From Ramlibacter sp. (GTDB lineage: Bacteria > Pseudomonadota > Gammaproteobacteria > Burkholderiales > Burkholderiaceae_C): a DNA stretch of 49,132 bases. The stretch's first letter is position 1; each line of letters opens with the position of its first letter. Location of the stretch: assembly GCA_026785815.1 (NCBI GenBank), contig JAJAZH010000282.1, forward strand, positions 1 to 49,132. The letters are read 5' to 3'. Shown here in pieces: positions 22,913 to 32,037 of this stretch. The notes beneath the pieces are model-generated. The model was not told the origin of the DNA, did no database searches, and worked only from the letters and a program-made list of their open reading frames with translations. The translations under genes were made by a program, and so were the position numbers.

Positions 22913-24532
22913 ATGACCAACCATCCACAGCCCGTGCTCCAGGATTTCGATGTGCTGATCGTCGGCAGCGGCCTGGCCGGCCTGTCGGCGGCGATGCACC
23001 TGGCCCCGACCCATCGTGTCGCCATCCTGACCAAGCGCTCGATGAGCGACGGTTCCAGCGGCTGGGCCCAGGGCGGGATCGCTGCCGTGCTGGGCGAAGG
23101 CGACAGCTTCGCATCGCACGTCGACGACACGCTGGTGGCGGGCGCCGGCCTGTCCGACCCCGAGGCCACCCGCTTCGTCGTCGAGCACGCCCCCGAGAGC
23201 ATCGAGTGGCTGCGCCAGCTCGGCGTGCCGTTCTCGCAGGAGGGCGGCCACCTGCACCTGACCCGCGAAGGAGGACACAGCGCGCGCCGCATCGTGCATG
23301 TGACCGACGCCACCGGCGCGGCGGTGCAGCGCACACTGATCGAGCATGTGCGGCGCACGCCGAACATCAGCTTGTTCGAGCATCACACGCTGGTCGACCT
23401 GATCACCAGCGAAAAGCTCGGCCTCCCCGAGTCCGGCGGCGCAGTGGCCTCAGGCAACCGCTGCCTGGGCCTGTACGCGCTCGACGAGAAGACCGACGAA
23501 GTCCTGACCTTTCGCGCCCCGCGGACGATCCTGGCCACCGGCGGCGCCGGCAAGGTTTACCTGTACACCACCAATCCGGACACCGCGACCGGCGACGGCA
23601 TCGCGGCGGCCTGGCGGGCCGGTTGCCGGGTGACCAACATGGAGTTCATCCAGTTCCACCCGACCTGCCTGTTCCACCCCAGCGTGAAGAGCTACCTGAT
23701 CACCGAGGCCGTGCGGGGGGAAGGCGGCCGGCTGCTGTTGCCGCCATCGGCCGGCGGCACCCGCTTCATGCCGGAGCACGACCCGCGGGCCGAACTGGCG
23801 CCGCGTGACATCGTGGCTCGCGCCATCGACTTCGAAATGAAGAAGCATGGCGTCGATTGCGTTTTCCTGGACATCTCGCACCAGCCCGAAGCCTTCATCC
23901 TGGAGCACTTTCCCAACATCCACGCCCGCTGTCTGGAACTGGGCATCGACATCACGAAGCAGCCGATCCCCGTGGTGCCGGCAGCCCACTACACATGCGG
24001 CGGCATCCACACCGACTTGGCCGGACGCACCGACCTGGCCGGGCTGCACGCGATCGGCGAGACCGCTTACACCGGCCTGCACGGCGCCAACCGCCTGGCC
24101 AGCAATTCGCTGTTGGAGTGCATGGTGTTCGCGCACGCGGCGGCGCAGGATATCCGCGCCCACTCGATGCCGCTGCCGCCGGCGGTGCCGGCCTGGGACG
24201 ACAGCCAGGTCACGGACGCCGACGAGTCGGTGGTGATCTCGCACAACTGGGAAGAGCTGCGCCGCTTCATGTGGGACTACGTCGGCATCGTCCGGACCAA
24301 CAAGCGGCTGGAGCGCGCGTCGCACCGGATCCGGCTGCTGCAGCAAGAGATCCAGGAGTTCTACAGCGCTTTCCATGTCTCGCGCGACCTGCTGGAGCTG
24401 CGCAACCTGGTCCAGGTGGCGGACCTGATCGTGCGCTCGGCGCAGTCGCGGCACGAAAGCCGCGGCCTGCATTTCAGCCGCGACTACCCCGGCGCCGACC
24501 CGAATCCCAGGCCGACGATCCTGACGCCCTGA
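22913..24532 (+). CDS. nadB: L-aspartate oxidase
   Basis: 539-residue FAD enzyme that turns L-aspartate into iminoaspartate, the first step of de novo NAD synthesis with NadA. The FAD dinucleotide motif GSGLAG is at 18-23. The fumarate-reductase-like core is seen in SDGSSGWAQGGIAA, TGGAGKVYLYTTNPDTATGDG, FIQFHPTCLF, TEAVRGEGGRLL and YTCGGIHTDLAGRT; the C-terminal helical domain follows. The start is the ATG followed by TNHPQPVLQ; a TTG three codons earlier is possible. An 8-codon reading frame (MTPDACSL, 22890-22916) ends by sharing ATGA with this start, and might couple translation, though it has no ribosome site. The two nadB copies converge on the palindrome axis. Confidence 0.96.
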   Translation: MTNHPQPVLQDFDVLIVGSGLAGLSAAMHLAPTHRVAILTKRSMSDGSSGWAQGGIAAVLGEGDSFASHVDDTLVAGAGLSDPEATRFVVEHAPESIEWLRQLGVPFSQEGGHLHLTREGGHSARRIVHVTDATGAAVQRTLIEHVRRTPNISLFEHHTLVDLITSEKLGLPESGGAVASGNRCLGLYALDEKTDEVLTFRAPRTILATGGAGKVYLYTTNPDTATGDGIAAAWRAGCRVTNMEFIQFHPTCLFHPSVKSYLITEAVRGEGGRLLLPPSAGGTRFMPEHDPRAELAPRDIVARAIDFEMKKHGVDCVFLDISHQPEAFILEHFPNIHARCLELGIDITKQPIPVVPAAHYTCGGIHTDLAGRTDLAGLHAIGETAYTGLHGANRLASNSLLECMVFAHAAAQDIRAHSMPLPPAVPAWDDSQVTDADESVVISHNWEELRRFMWDYVGIVRTNKRLERASHRIRLLQQEIQEFYSAFHVSRDLLELRNLVQVADLIVRSAQSRHESRGLHFSRDYPGADPNPRPTILTP

Positions 24533-24600
24533 ACGAGGAGGGTCGCGCGCGGCCTGAGGCCTGAGGCCTCAGGCCTCAGGCCGCGCGCGACCCTCCTCGT
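24533..24600. repeat. Palindrome axis between the two nadB copies
   Basis: These 68 bases separate the two convergent nadB stop codons and form a fully self-complementary hairpin. The axis lies between 24566 and 24567 inside AGGCCT. Around it sit two tandem GGCCTGA heptamers on the left and their complements on the right (24551-24582). These are flanked by GC-rich arms containing GCGCGCG. There is no spacer, no insertion sequence and no extra base. A short natural palindrome here, possibly the nadB terminator stem, could have seeded the fold-back; this is inference. Confidence 0.9.
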
Positions 24601-26220
24601 TCAGGGCGTCAGGATCGTCGGCCTGGGATTCGGGTCGGCGCCGGGGTAGTCGCGGCTGAAATGCAGGCCGCGGCTTTCGTGCCGCGACTGCGCCGAGCGC
24701 ACGATCAGGTCCGCCACCTGGACCAGGTTGCGCAGCTCCAGCAGGTCGCGCGAGACATGGAAAGCGCTGTAGAACTCCTGGATCTCTTGCTGCAGCAGCC
24801 GGATCCGGTGCGACGCGCGCTCCAGCCGCTTGTTGGTCCGGACGATGCCGACGTAGTCCCACATGAAGCGGCGCAGCTCTTCCCAGTTGTGCGAGATCAC
24901 CACCGACTCGTCGGCGTCCGTGACCTGGCTGTCGTCCCAGGCCGGCACCGCCGGCGGCAGCGGCATCGAGTGGGCGCGGATATCCTGCGCCGCCGCGTGC
25001 GCGAACACCATGCACTCCAACAGCGAATTGCTGGCCAGGCGGTTGGCGCCGTGCAGGCCGGTGTAAGCGGTCTCGCCGATCGCGTGCAGCCCGGCCAGGT
25101 CGGTGCGTCCGGCCAAGTCGGTGTGGATGCCGCCGCATGTGTAGTGGGCTGCCGGCACCACGGGGATCGGCTGCTTCGTGATGTCGATGCCCAGTTCCAG
25201 ACAGCGGGCGTGGATGTTGGGAAAGTGCTCCAGGATGAAGGCTTCGGGCTGGTGCGAGATGTCCAGGAAAACGCAATCGACGCCATGCTTCTTCATTTCG
25301 AAGTCGATGGCGCGAGCCACGATGTCACGCGGCGCCAGTTCGGCCCGCGGGTCGTGCTCCGGCATGAAGCGGGTGCCGCCGGCCGATGGCGGCAACAGCA
25401 GCCGGCCGCCTTCCCCCCGCACGGCCTCGGTGATCAGGTAGCTCTTCACGCTGGGGTGGAACAGGCAGGTCGGGTGGAACTGGATGAACTCCATGTTGGT
25501 CACCCGGCAACCGGCCCGCCAGGCCGCCGCGATGCCGTCGCCGGTCGCGGTGTCCGGATTGGTGGTGTACAGGTAAACCTTGCCGGCGCCGCCGGTGGCC
25601 AGGATCGTCCGCGGGGCGCGAAAGGTCAGGACTTCGTCGGTCTTCTCGTCGAGCGCGTACAGGCCCAGGCAGCGGTTGCCTGAGGCCACTGCGCCGCCGG
25701 ACTCGGGGAGGCCGAGCTTTTCGCTGGTGATCAGGTCGACCAGCGTGTGATGCTCGAACAAGCTGATGTTCGGCGTGCGCCGCACATGCTCGATCAGTGT
25801 GCGCTGCACCGCCGCGCCGGTGGCGTCGGTCACATGCACGATGCGGCGCGCGCTGTGTCCTCCTTCGCGGGTCAGGTGCAGGTGGCCGCCCTCCTGCGAG
25901 AACGGCACGCCGAGCTGGCGCAGCCACTCGATGCTCTCGGGGGCGTGCTCGACGACGAAGCGGGTGGCCTCGGGGTCGGACAGGCCGGCGCCCGCCACCA
26001 GCGTGTCGTCGACGTGCGATGCGAAGCTGTCGCCTTCGCCCAGCACGGCAGCGATCCCGCCCTGGGCCCAGCCGCTGGAACCGTCGCTCATCGAGCGCTT
26101 GGTCAGGATGGCGACACGATGGGTCGGGGCCAGGTGCATCGCCGCCGACAGGCCGGCCAGGCCGCTGCCGACGATCAGCACATCGAAATCCTGGAGCACG
26201 GGCTGTGGATGGTTGGTCAT
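24601..26220 (-). CDS. nadB: L-aspartate oxidase, mirror copy
   Basis: Reverse-complement copy of the nadB gene at 22913-24532, identical in all 539 codons. Its stop codon faces the other copy across 68 self-complementary bases. FAD motif GSGLAG at 18-23. Confidence 0.95.
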   Translation of the reverse strand: MTNHPQPVLQDFDVLIVGSGLAGLSAAMHLAPTHRVAILTKRSMSDGSSGWAQGGIAAVLGEGDSFASHVDDTLVAGAGLSDPEATRFVVEHAPESIEWLRQLGVPFSQEGGHLHLTREGGHSARRIVHVTDATGAAVQRTLIEHVRRTPNISLFEHHTLVDLITSEKLGLPESGGAVASGNRCLGLYALDEKTDEVLTFRAPRTILATGGAGKVYLYTTNPDTATGDGIAAAWRAGCRVTNMEFIQFHPTCLFHPSVKSYLITEAVRGEGGRLLLPPSAGGTRFMPEHDPRAELAPRDIVARAIDFEMKKHGVDCVFLDISHQPEAFILEHFPNIHARCLELGIDITKQPIPVVPAAHYTCGGIHTDLAGRTDLAGLHAIGETAYTGLHGANRLASNSLLECMVFAHAAAQDIRAHSMPLPPAVPAWDDSQVTDADESVVISHNWEELRRFMWDYVGIVRTNKRLERASHRIRLLQQEIQEFYSAFHVSRDLLELRNLVQVADLIVRSAQSRHESRGLHFSRDYPGADPNPRPTILTP

Positions 26221-26247
26221 AGAGAGCAAGCGTCGGGGGTCATTTTT

Positions 26248-27045
26248 TTAAGCGGGCGAATACGCCAGCCGCACATAGATCGGCGCGAAGGCTTCAGCCT
26301 GGGTGACCTCGATCAGGGTCTCCTTGGCCAGTTCAAGCATCGCGATGAAGGTCACGATCAGCACCTGCATTCCGCGCGCGGCGTCGAACAGCTGCTCGAA
26401 TTCGACGAACTTGCGGCCCTGCAGCTTGCGCAACACGATGCTCATGTGCTCGCGCACCGACAACTCTTCGCGCGTGATCTTGTGATGCTGCACCAGACTG
26501 GCCCGCTTGACGATGTCGCGCCAGGCTTCCTGCAGGTCGACCACGTTCACGTCGGGGAAGCGCGGTTGCAGCGACTGCTCGATGAACACCTGCGCCCGCA
26601 ACACGTCGCGGCCGACCTGGGGCACTTCGTTGAGGCGGAAAGCGGCCGCTTTCATCTGCTCGTATTCAAGCAGGCGCCGCACCAGTTCGGCGCGCGGATC
26701 TTCCGCCTCCTCGCCGGGCGCCGCCTTGCGCGGCGGCAGCAGCATGCGCGACTTGATCTCGATCAGCATCGCGGCCATCAACAGGTACTCGGCCGCCAGC
26801 TCGAGGTTGCGACCGCGGATTTCGTCGACGTACACCAGGTACTGGCGGGTGACGCCGGCCATCGGAATGTCGAGGATGTTGAAGTTCTGCTTGCGGATCA
26901 GGTACAGCAGCAGGTCCAGCGGGCCCTCGAAGGCTTCCAGGAAAACTTCAAGTGCGTCCGGCGGGATGTACAGGTCCGTCGGCATCGCGAACAGCGGCTC
27001 GCCGTACAGGCGCGCCAGCGCCACCTGGTCGACCACCTCCGGCAT
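26248..27045 (-). CDS. scpA: Segregation and condensation protein A, mirror copy
   Basis: Identical to the gene at 22088-22885, 265 residues, with the kleisin motif EGPLDLLLYL. A second identical scpA is not expected in a normal chromosome. Confidence 0.93.
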   Translation of the reverse strand: MPEVVDQVALARLYGEPLFAMPTDLYIPPDALEVFLEAFEGPLDLLLYLIRKQNFNILDIPMAGVTRQYLVYVDEIRGRNLELAAEYLLMAAMLIEIKSRMLLPPRKAAPGEEAEDPRAELVRRLLEYEQMKAAAFRLNEVPQVGRDVLRAQVFIEQSLQPRFPDVNVVDLQEAWRDIVKRASLVQHHKITREELSVREHMSIVLRKLQGRKFVEFEQLFDAARGMQVLIVTFIAMLELAKETLIEVTQAEAFAPIYVRLAYSPA

Positions 27046-27104
27046 GTCGACCAGGGTTGCTGGCGCCGAAGGGGGCAGGATGGCGAGCTTGGCGGCCAAA
27101 CCGG

Positions 27105-27323
27105 TCAGCGGGTGCTGTTCTGGTAGACGTAGGCCTGCTGCGCGACTTCCGCCTCGCGGAACTCGCCCCAGGCCTCGCGGTCCACGTGCTTGTCCCACAG
27201 CAGGGCGCGCCCGGCGCGCTGCCGCGATTCGAGATCGGGCTGCTGCGACTTCAGCTGCTCGATGAACTGCGTCGCCTCGGACTTGTAATCGGGCCGCCGG
27301 AAGATTTTGAGCAGGAGGGACAT
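27105..27323 (-). CDS. DUF3460 family protein, mirror copy
   Basis: Identical to the 72-residue protein at 21810-22028, again directly upstream of scpA. Confidence 0.87.
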   Translation of the reverse strand: MSLLLKIFRRPDYKSEATQFIEQLKSQQPDLESRQRAGRALLWDKHVDREAWGEFREAEVAQQAYVYQNSTR

Positions 27324-27362
27324 GGATAGACTGGGCCTTTCCAACGATTTTACTGGACGCTC

Positions 27363-27881
27363 ATGGCCCTCAGGTTTTCGGTGCTGGCGCTGCGTGCTGC
27401 AGGTGCGGCGGTGATCGCGACCTGGCTGCTGGCCGGCTGCGATCCCCAGCGGATCAGCGAGCTGGAGGAGGGCGTGGCCAGCGAAGCCGATGTGCGGGCC
27501 CGCTTCGGCGAACCGGAGAAAATCTGGGATGGGGCCGCGGGCGCCCGCATCCTCGAATACAACCGGCAGCCAGCCGGCCAGAAGAACTACATGATCACCA
27601 TCGATCCCGGAGGTCGCATGAGCGCTTTGCGCCAGGTCTTGAATCCAGCCAACTTCGAGCGTATCCAGCCGGGCATGATGATGGAAGAGGTGCGGCGGAC
27701 ACTGGGCAAGCCGGCCAAGGCCGTCACCTATTCGCTCAAGAACGAGACCGCGTGGGACTGGCGCTACCTGCAGCTGCCCAACACCTCGATGGTGTTCACG
27801 GTCTGGTTCGACTCGCAGTACCGCGTGCTGCGCACCAGCACCGGGCCTGACCCGGATGCAATGGAGCACATGGGCAAATAG
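27363..27881 (+). CDS. BamE/SmpA-like lipoprotein, mirror copy
   Basis: Identical to the gene at 21252-21770: lipobox LAGC with Cys26 and two BamE-like segments, 172 residues. Confidence 0.84.
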   Translation: MALRFSVLALRAAGAAVIATWLLAGCDPQRISELEEGVASEADVRARFGEPEKIWDGAAGARILEYNRQPAGQKNYMITIDPGGRMSALRQVLNPANFERIQPGMMMEEVRRTLGKPAKAVTYSLKNETAWDWRYLQLPNTSMVFTVWFDSQYRVLRTSTGPDPDAMEHMGK

Positions 27882-27884
27882 CGT

Positions 27885-29228
27885 TCAGCCCAGCGCCTGC
27901 TCCAGCGCCAGGGCCACGGCCGCCAGGGCGGCGTCGTCGCCGTGGACCGATGCGCACATCAAGCCGACCGGCAGCTCGTCGTCGGCATGACAGGGCAGGC
28001 TGAAGGCGCAACCGTCGAGGTAATTGATGGCGAACGGATTGCGCAGCAGCAGGCCGTTGGCCTTGAAGAAGGCGTCGTCCGACGCCAGCAGCGGCGCGAT
28101 TTCCGGGGCCACCAGCGGCACCGTCGGCAGCAGCAGGGCGTCGAAGCCATCCAGCGCCGACTCCACCCGGGCGATCCAGTCGCGCCGGTTATCGTGCATC
28201 GCGATGTATTGCTGTGCGGTGGTGGCGGCGCCGGTGGCGATCCGGGCCGCGACCCGGGCGTCGAAACTGCCGCGCGCGCGCGCCAGTCGTTGGTGATGGG
28301 CGGCGAAGGCCTCGCCCGCGGAAAAGCCGCCGGGGGCGTTGAGCTTCGGGATTTCCGCCAGTTCGTTCAGCGCGATCTCGACGATCTGGCAGCCGGCCGC
28401 CGACAGCCGGGTCAGGGCCCGGCTGAAGGCCCGGGCCACCACCGGATCCAGGTCGCCGAGCACCACCGCTTGCGGCACGGCAAGCCGCAGGCCGGCGGCG
28501 GGGCGGCGACGCACCTGGAGGGCGGCGCCAGCCAGCACGCCGTCCACCAGCAGGCAGTCAGCCACGCTGCGGGTCATTGCGCACACCGTGTCCAGCGTGC
28601 GCGACAGCTCCAGCGCGCCGGTGCGCGGCACCCGGTCCTGGGTGCTCTTGAAGCCGACCAAGCCACACAGCGCCGCCGGAATCCGGATTGAGCCGCCCGT
28701 GTCCGAGCCCAGGCCGGCAACAGCCAGCCCGAGCGCGACCGAAACCGCCGCCCCCGACGACGAGCCGCCCGGGATCCGCGCCAGCGCCGCGTCCGCCGGA
28801 TTGCGCGGCGTGCCGTAGTGGGGGTTGATGCCGACACCCGAGAACGCGAACTCGGTCATGTTGGTCTTGCCCTGGATCGCAGCGCCGGCCCCACGCAGGC
28901 GCGCCACCGCGGTTGCGTCGGCGCTGGCGGCGGGCTCGCCGGCGCAGGCCAGCGAGCCCGCCATGGTGGTCGCGCCGGCCACGTCGTACAGGTCCTTGAT
29001 CGTGACCGGCAGGCCGGCCAGCCGGTGCAACGCCACACCGGCGGCGCCGGCCTGGTCGGCGTAGCGCGCCGATGCCAGAGCGGCGTCGGCATACAGGCGG
29101 GTGAATACATGGGCCGCGGGGGCCGCCGCGGCATCCGCCAGCGCCTGCGTGACCAGGGCTTCGCGAGTGGTGTCGCCGCAGGCCAGGCGGGCGTGGATCC
29201 GGCGGATGTCGTGGTGCATGCGGTTCAT
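27885..29228 (-). CDS. Amidase-signature hydrolase, mirror copy
   Basis: Identical to the gene at 19905-21248: Lys78, the Ser156-158 cluster and Ser180, 447 residues. Confidence 0.91.
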   Translation of the reverse strand: MNRMHHDIRRIHARLACGDTTREALVTQALADAAAAPAAHVFTRLYADAALASARYADQAGAAGVALHRLAGLPVTIKDLYDVAGATTMAGSLACAGEPAASADATAVARLRGAGAAIQGKTNMTEFAFSGVGINPHYGTPRNPADAALARIPGGSSSGAAVSVALGLAVAGLGSDTGGSIRIPAALCGLVGFKSTQDRVPRTGALELSRTLDTVCAMTRSVADCLLVDGVLAGAALQVRRRPAAGLRLAVPQAVVLGDLDPVVARAFSRALTRLSAAGCQIVEIALNELAEIPKLNAPGGFSAGEAFAAHHQRLARARGSFDARVAARIATGAATTAQQYIAMHDNRRDWIARVESALDGFDALLLPTVPLVAPEIAPLLASDDAFFKANGLLLRNPFAINYLDGCAFSLPCHADDELPVGLMCASVHGDDAALAAVALALEQALG

Positions 29229-29241
29229 CGTGCGGTCCGGA

Positions 29242-29961
29242 TCAGGCAACCACCGGCAGCGACTGCACGACGTAGCGGTGGACGATGCTGCGGTTGCGGC
29301 GCGGGTCGCGAATCTCCAGCTGCATCTGCGCTGCCGGCCGGATGCCCTGGCCCCGTTCGTTGGGCAGCGCCCCCAGCGTGCCGCAGGTCATGAAGCTGCC
29401 TTCCAGCGGCGCGGCGGCGCCGAGGAAGCCGTCGCGCAGCGACTGCAGCGGACGGATCGAGGCGAAGCTGCCGCGCTGGTAAGCGACCCACTTGCCGTCC
29501 TCCAGGATGCTGGAGTGCAGTTCCAGTTCGTCCTGGTGGCCGGCGACGTCGGTCCAGCGCCAGGCCACGGCCGCCACCGGCTTGGGGCACATCTGCTTGG
29601 AGACCGCGATCGAATAGGTCTCCACCTTGCGGTCGGTGTGGTCCGAGCCCACAGTCAGCCACCACTGGCTGGCGGCGAAGAACAATACCGGCTCGGCTTC
29701 GCCCGAACTGTCGGCGCCCAGCACCTCGATGGTGGCGGACTGGGTCAGCAGGGCGGCGCCGGCGCGGTAGTACAGCGGCACCTGCGACGGTGCCGGCACG
29801 CCGATCAGTTCCAGCTCGTGGATGTGGTGCTGGATGGCGGCGGCGTCGCGGCCGGTCCAGCCGGCGATCACCAACTGGCGCGGCGCGACGTCGAGGGTGT
29901 CGGTGCGGGGCGCGGCGCCTTCGGTGGCGGTTTCACAGGCGAAGCGGAGGGTTGAAGTCAT
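29242..29961 (-). CDS. DUF2848 family protein, mirror copy
   Basis: Identical to the gene at 19172-19891, 239 residues, with GSDHTDR at 105-111. Confidence 0.89.
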   Translation of the reverse strand: MTSTLRFACETATEGAAPRTDTLDVAPRQLVIAGWTGRDAAAIQHHIHELELIGVPAPSQVPLYYRAGAALLTQSATIEVLGADSSGEAEPVLFFAASQWWLTVGSDHTDRKVETYSIAVSKQMCPKPVAAVAWRWTDVAGHQDELELHSSILEDGKWVAYQRGSFASIRPLQSLRDGFLGAAAPLEGSFMTCGTLGALPNERGQGIRPAAQMQLEIRDPRRNRSIVHRYVVQSLPVVA

Positions 29962-30021
29962 GGTCTTGAATACAGGATCGGAAAAGGAAAGGAACATCCG
30001 CGGACGCGGGTGCGCGAAAGC

Positions 30022-31422
30022 TCACATCACGGCGCGCGGCAGCCACAGGGCGATCGCCGGGACCAGCATCAGCACGATGATGGCCAGCATGTAGACGAAC
30101 ATGAAGGGCAGCACGCCGGAGAACACGTCGGTGATCGGGCCGGGCTGGCGCCGCATGCCCTGCAGCACGTACAGCACCGTGCCGTCGGGCGGGCTGATCA
30201 TCGCGATCTCGACCAGCATGGTGATCACCACGCCGAACCAGATCGGGTCGTAGCCCAGCGCCATCACCACCGGGAACAGCAGCGGGATGGTGGTGATCAC
30301 CATCGACATGCCTTCCATGAAGGTGCCCAGCGCCAGGTAAAAGCCGATGATCACCAGCATGATGGCCCAGCCCGGCAGCGGCAGCCCGGTCAGGAACTTG
30401 GCCAGCATCTGCGGGATTCCAAGCGCCGACAGGATGTAGTTCAGAAAGTAGGCGCCGAACAGGATCAGCGCGATCATCGAGGTGGTGCGGGCGGTCGATC
30501 GCATCGACTCGTTCATCATCTTCCAGTTCAGCTTGCGGTCGACCAGCGACAGGATGATTGCGCCCGCCACGCCCAGTGCCGCCGACTCGGTCGGCGTGGC
30601 CCAGCCCGCGTAGATGGTGCCCAGCACCAGCGCGATCAGCAGCGCCGTCGGCACCAGGTCGGACAGGCTGGCCAGCTTCAGCTTCCATGACAGCGCCGCG
30701 CCGCTGCGGTCACCGTGCAGCTTGAGCTTGTAGCTGTAGTACAGGATCACCGCGGTGAACAGCAGCACCACCAGGATGCTCGGGCCGATGGCCGCCAGGT
30801 ACAGCGCCCCGACCGAGGTTTCGGTCAGCAGGCCATAGATGATGAAGGTGATGCCCGGTGGGATCAGGTTGCCGAGCGCGCCGCCGGCCGCCAGGGAACC
30901 GAGTACCAGCTTGGGCGGGTAATGGCTCTTCTCGAAATACGGTAGCGCCACCGAGCCCATGGTGGCGGCGGTCGCCACGCTGGAGCCGGCCACCGCCGAG
31001 AACACGCTGCACGAGATGATGTTGGTGTGCAGCATGCCCCCTGGCAGGCGTCCGATCCAGATGTTCAGGCTGCGGTACAGGCGCTCGGACAATCCGGCGC
31101 GCAGCATGATCTCGCCCATCAGCAGGAACAGCGGCACCGACACCAGCACGAAGTTGGTTGATGGCGCCCAGATCATCTCGCCGATGAAGTTCCAGAACGG
31201 CCGATCCGACAGGCCGAATCCGGCCAGCAGTGCCAGCAGCGCGAGCGCCGCGCCGACATAGATGCCGCCGGCGAAGAAGGCGACGAAGGCTGCCAGCACC
31301 GCCCCCAGCGCCCACCAGGGGACGCTGGCGGCCGCGGCCGCAGAGGCGCCGGTGGCCGGCGCGAACAGCGTCACCAGTCCGATGACCAGGCCCATCACCA
31401 GGATGAATGCGATGGCGATCAT
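30022..31422 (-). CDS. dctM: TRAP large permease (DctM family), mirror copy
   Basis: Identical to the gene at 17711-19111, 466 residues, with the same extra N-terminal hydrophobic segment and ATGA overlap with dctQ. Confidence 0.93.
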   Translation of the reverse strand: MIAIAFILVMGLVIGLVTLFAPATGASAAAAASVPWWALGAVLAAFVAFFAGGIYVGAALALLALLAGFGLSDRPFWNFIGEMIWAPSTNFVLVSVPLFLLMGEIMLRAGLSERLYRSLNIWIGRLPGGMLHTNIISCSVFSAVAGSSVATAATMGSVALPYFEKSHYPPKLVLGSLAAGGALGNLIPPGITFIIYGLLTETSVGALYLAAIGPSILVVLLFTAVILYYSYKLKLHGDRSGAALSWKLKLASLSDLVPTALLIALVLGTIYAGWATPTESAALGVAGAIILSLVDRKLNWKMMNESMRSTARTTSMIALILFGAYFLNYILSALGIPQMLAKFLTGLPLPGWAIMLVIIGFYLALGTFMEGMSMVITTIPLLFPVVMALGYDPIWFGVVITMLVEIAMISPPDGTVLYVLQGMRRQPGPITDVFSGVLPFMFVYMLAIIVLMLVPAIALWLPRAVM

Positions 31423-32036
31423 GCTCCGCCCCCGGTCCGCGGTGCGCCCGCCACCGGGTGCATTCCGGCCTGGGCTTCGGCCACCGCTTCCAGGGTTTCG
31501 GCCGCTTCGTCCTCGTAGGTGCGGGCCATCAGCATCCGGTCCATGGCGTCGGCGTCACCGTCGGCCAGCAGGCGCAGCGAGCGCATCAGCATGGCGATCA
31601 CCGCGAGCAGAAGCAAGGCCAGGCCGGCGGCCCACAGGCCCTGCGGGATCACCATCGGCATGCGCAGCGTCGACAGGTCGGTGGCGCCGAGTTCGAGCGA
31701 ATAGCGCGCCAGCGTGTAGGCGCCGTAGACAAAGAACGCGGCAGCCACCAGCAGCGCGAGCAGCGAGGCCAGGTGCAGCCAGACCCGCAGCTTGAGCGGC
31801 AGCTTCTGCACCAATACGTCGATGCGTACATGGCCGCGTTCGAACAGCGTGCCGGCCAGCGCCCAGCTCATGCCGATCGCCATCAGGTAGCCGGTCACCT
31901 CGGTGGTGGCTTCGGTCGAAAAGCCCAGCAGGCGCCGCGCGAAGATGTCGAACGTGATCAGCACGGTGATGGCCAGGTAGCACCATCCCGCCACCGTCAT
32001 GGCGCGACCGCTCAGCCCTTCGAGCAAGCGGAACAC
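31419..32036 (-). CDS. dctQ: TRAP small permease (DctQ family), mirror copy
   Basis: Identical to the gene at 17097-17714, 205 residues, GTG start, acidic C-terminal tail. Confidence 0.9.
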   Translation of the reverse strand: MFRLLEGLSGRAMTVAGWCYLAITVLITFDIFARRLLGFSTEATTEVTGYLMAIGMSWALAGTLFERGHVRIDVLVQKLPLKLRVWLHLASLLALLVAAAFFVYGAYTLARYSLELGATDLSTLRMPMVIPQGLWAAGLALLLLAVIAMLMRSLRLLADGDADAMDRMLMARTYEDEAAETLEAVAEAQAGMHPVAGAPRTGGGA

Positions 32037-32037
32037 C

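Noticed and set aside
1..24566. tRNA genes, CRISPR arrays, insertion sequences, phage or toxin-antitoxin genes
   Set aside because: None was recognised in the gaps, which are short and nearly all under 100 bases.
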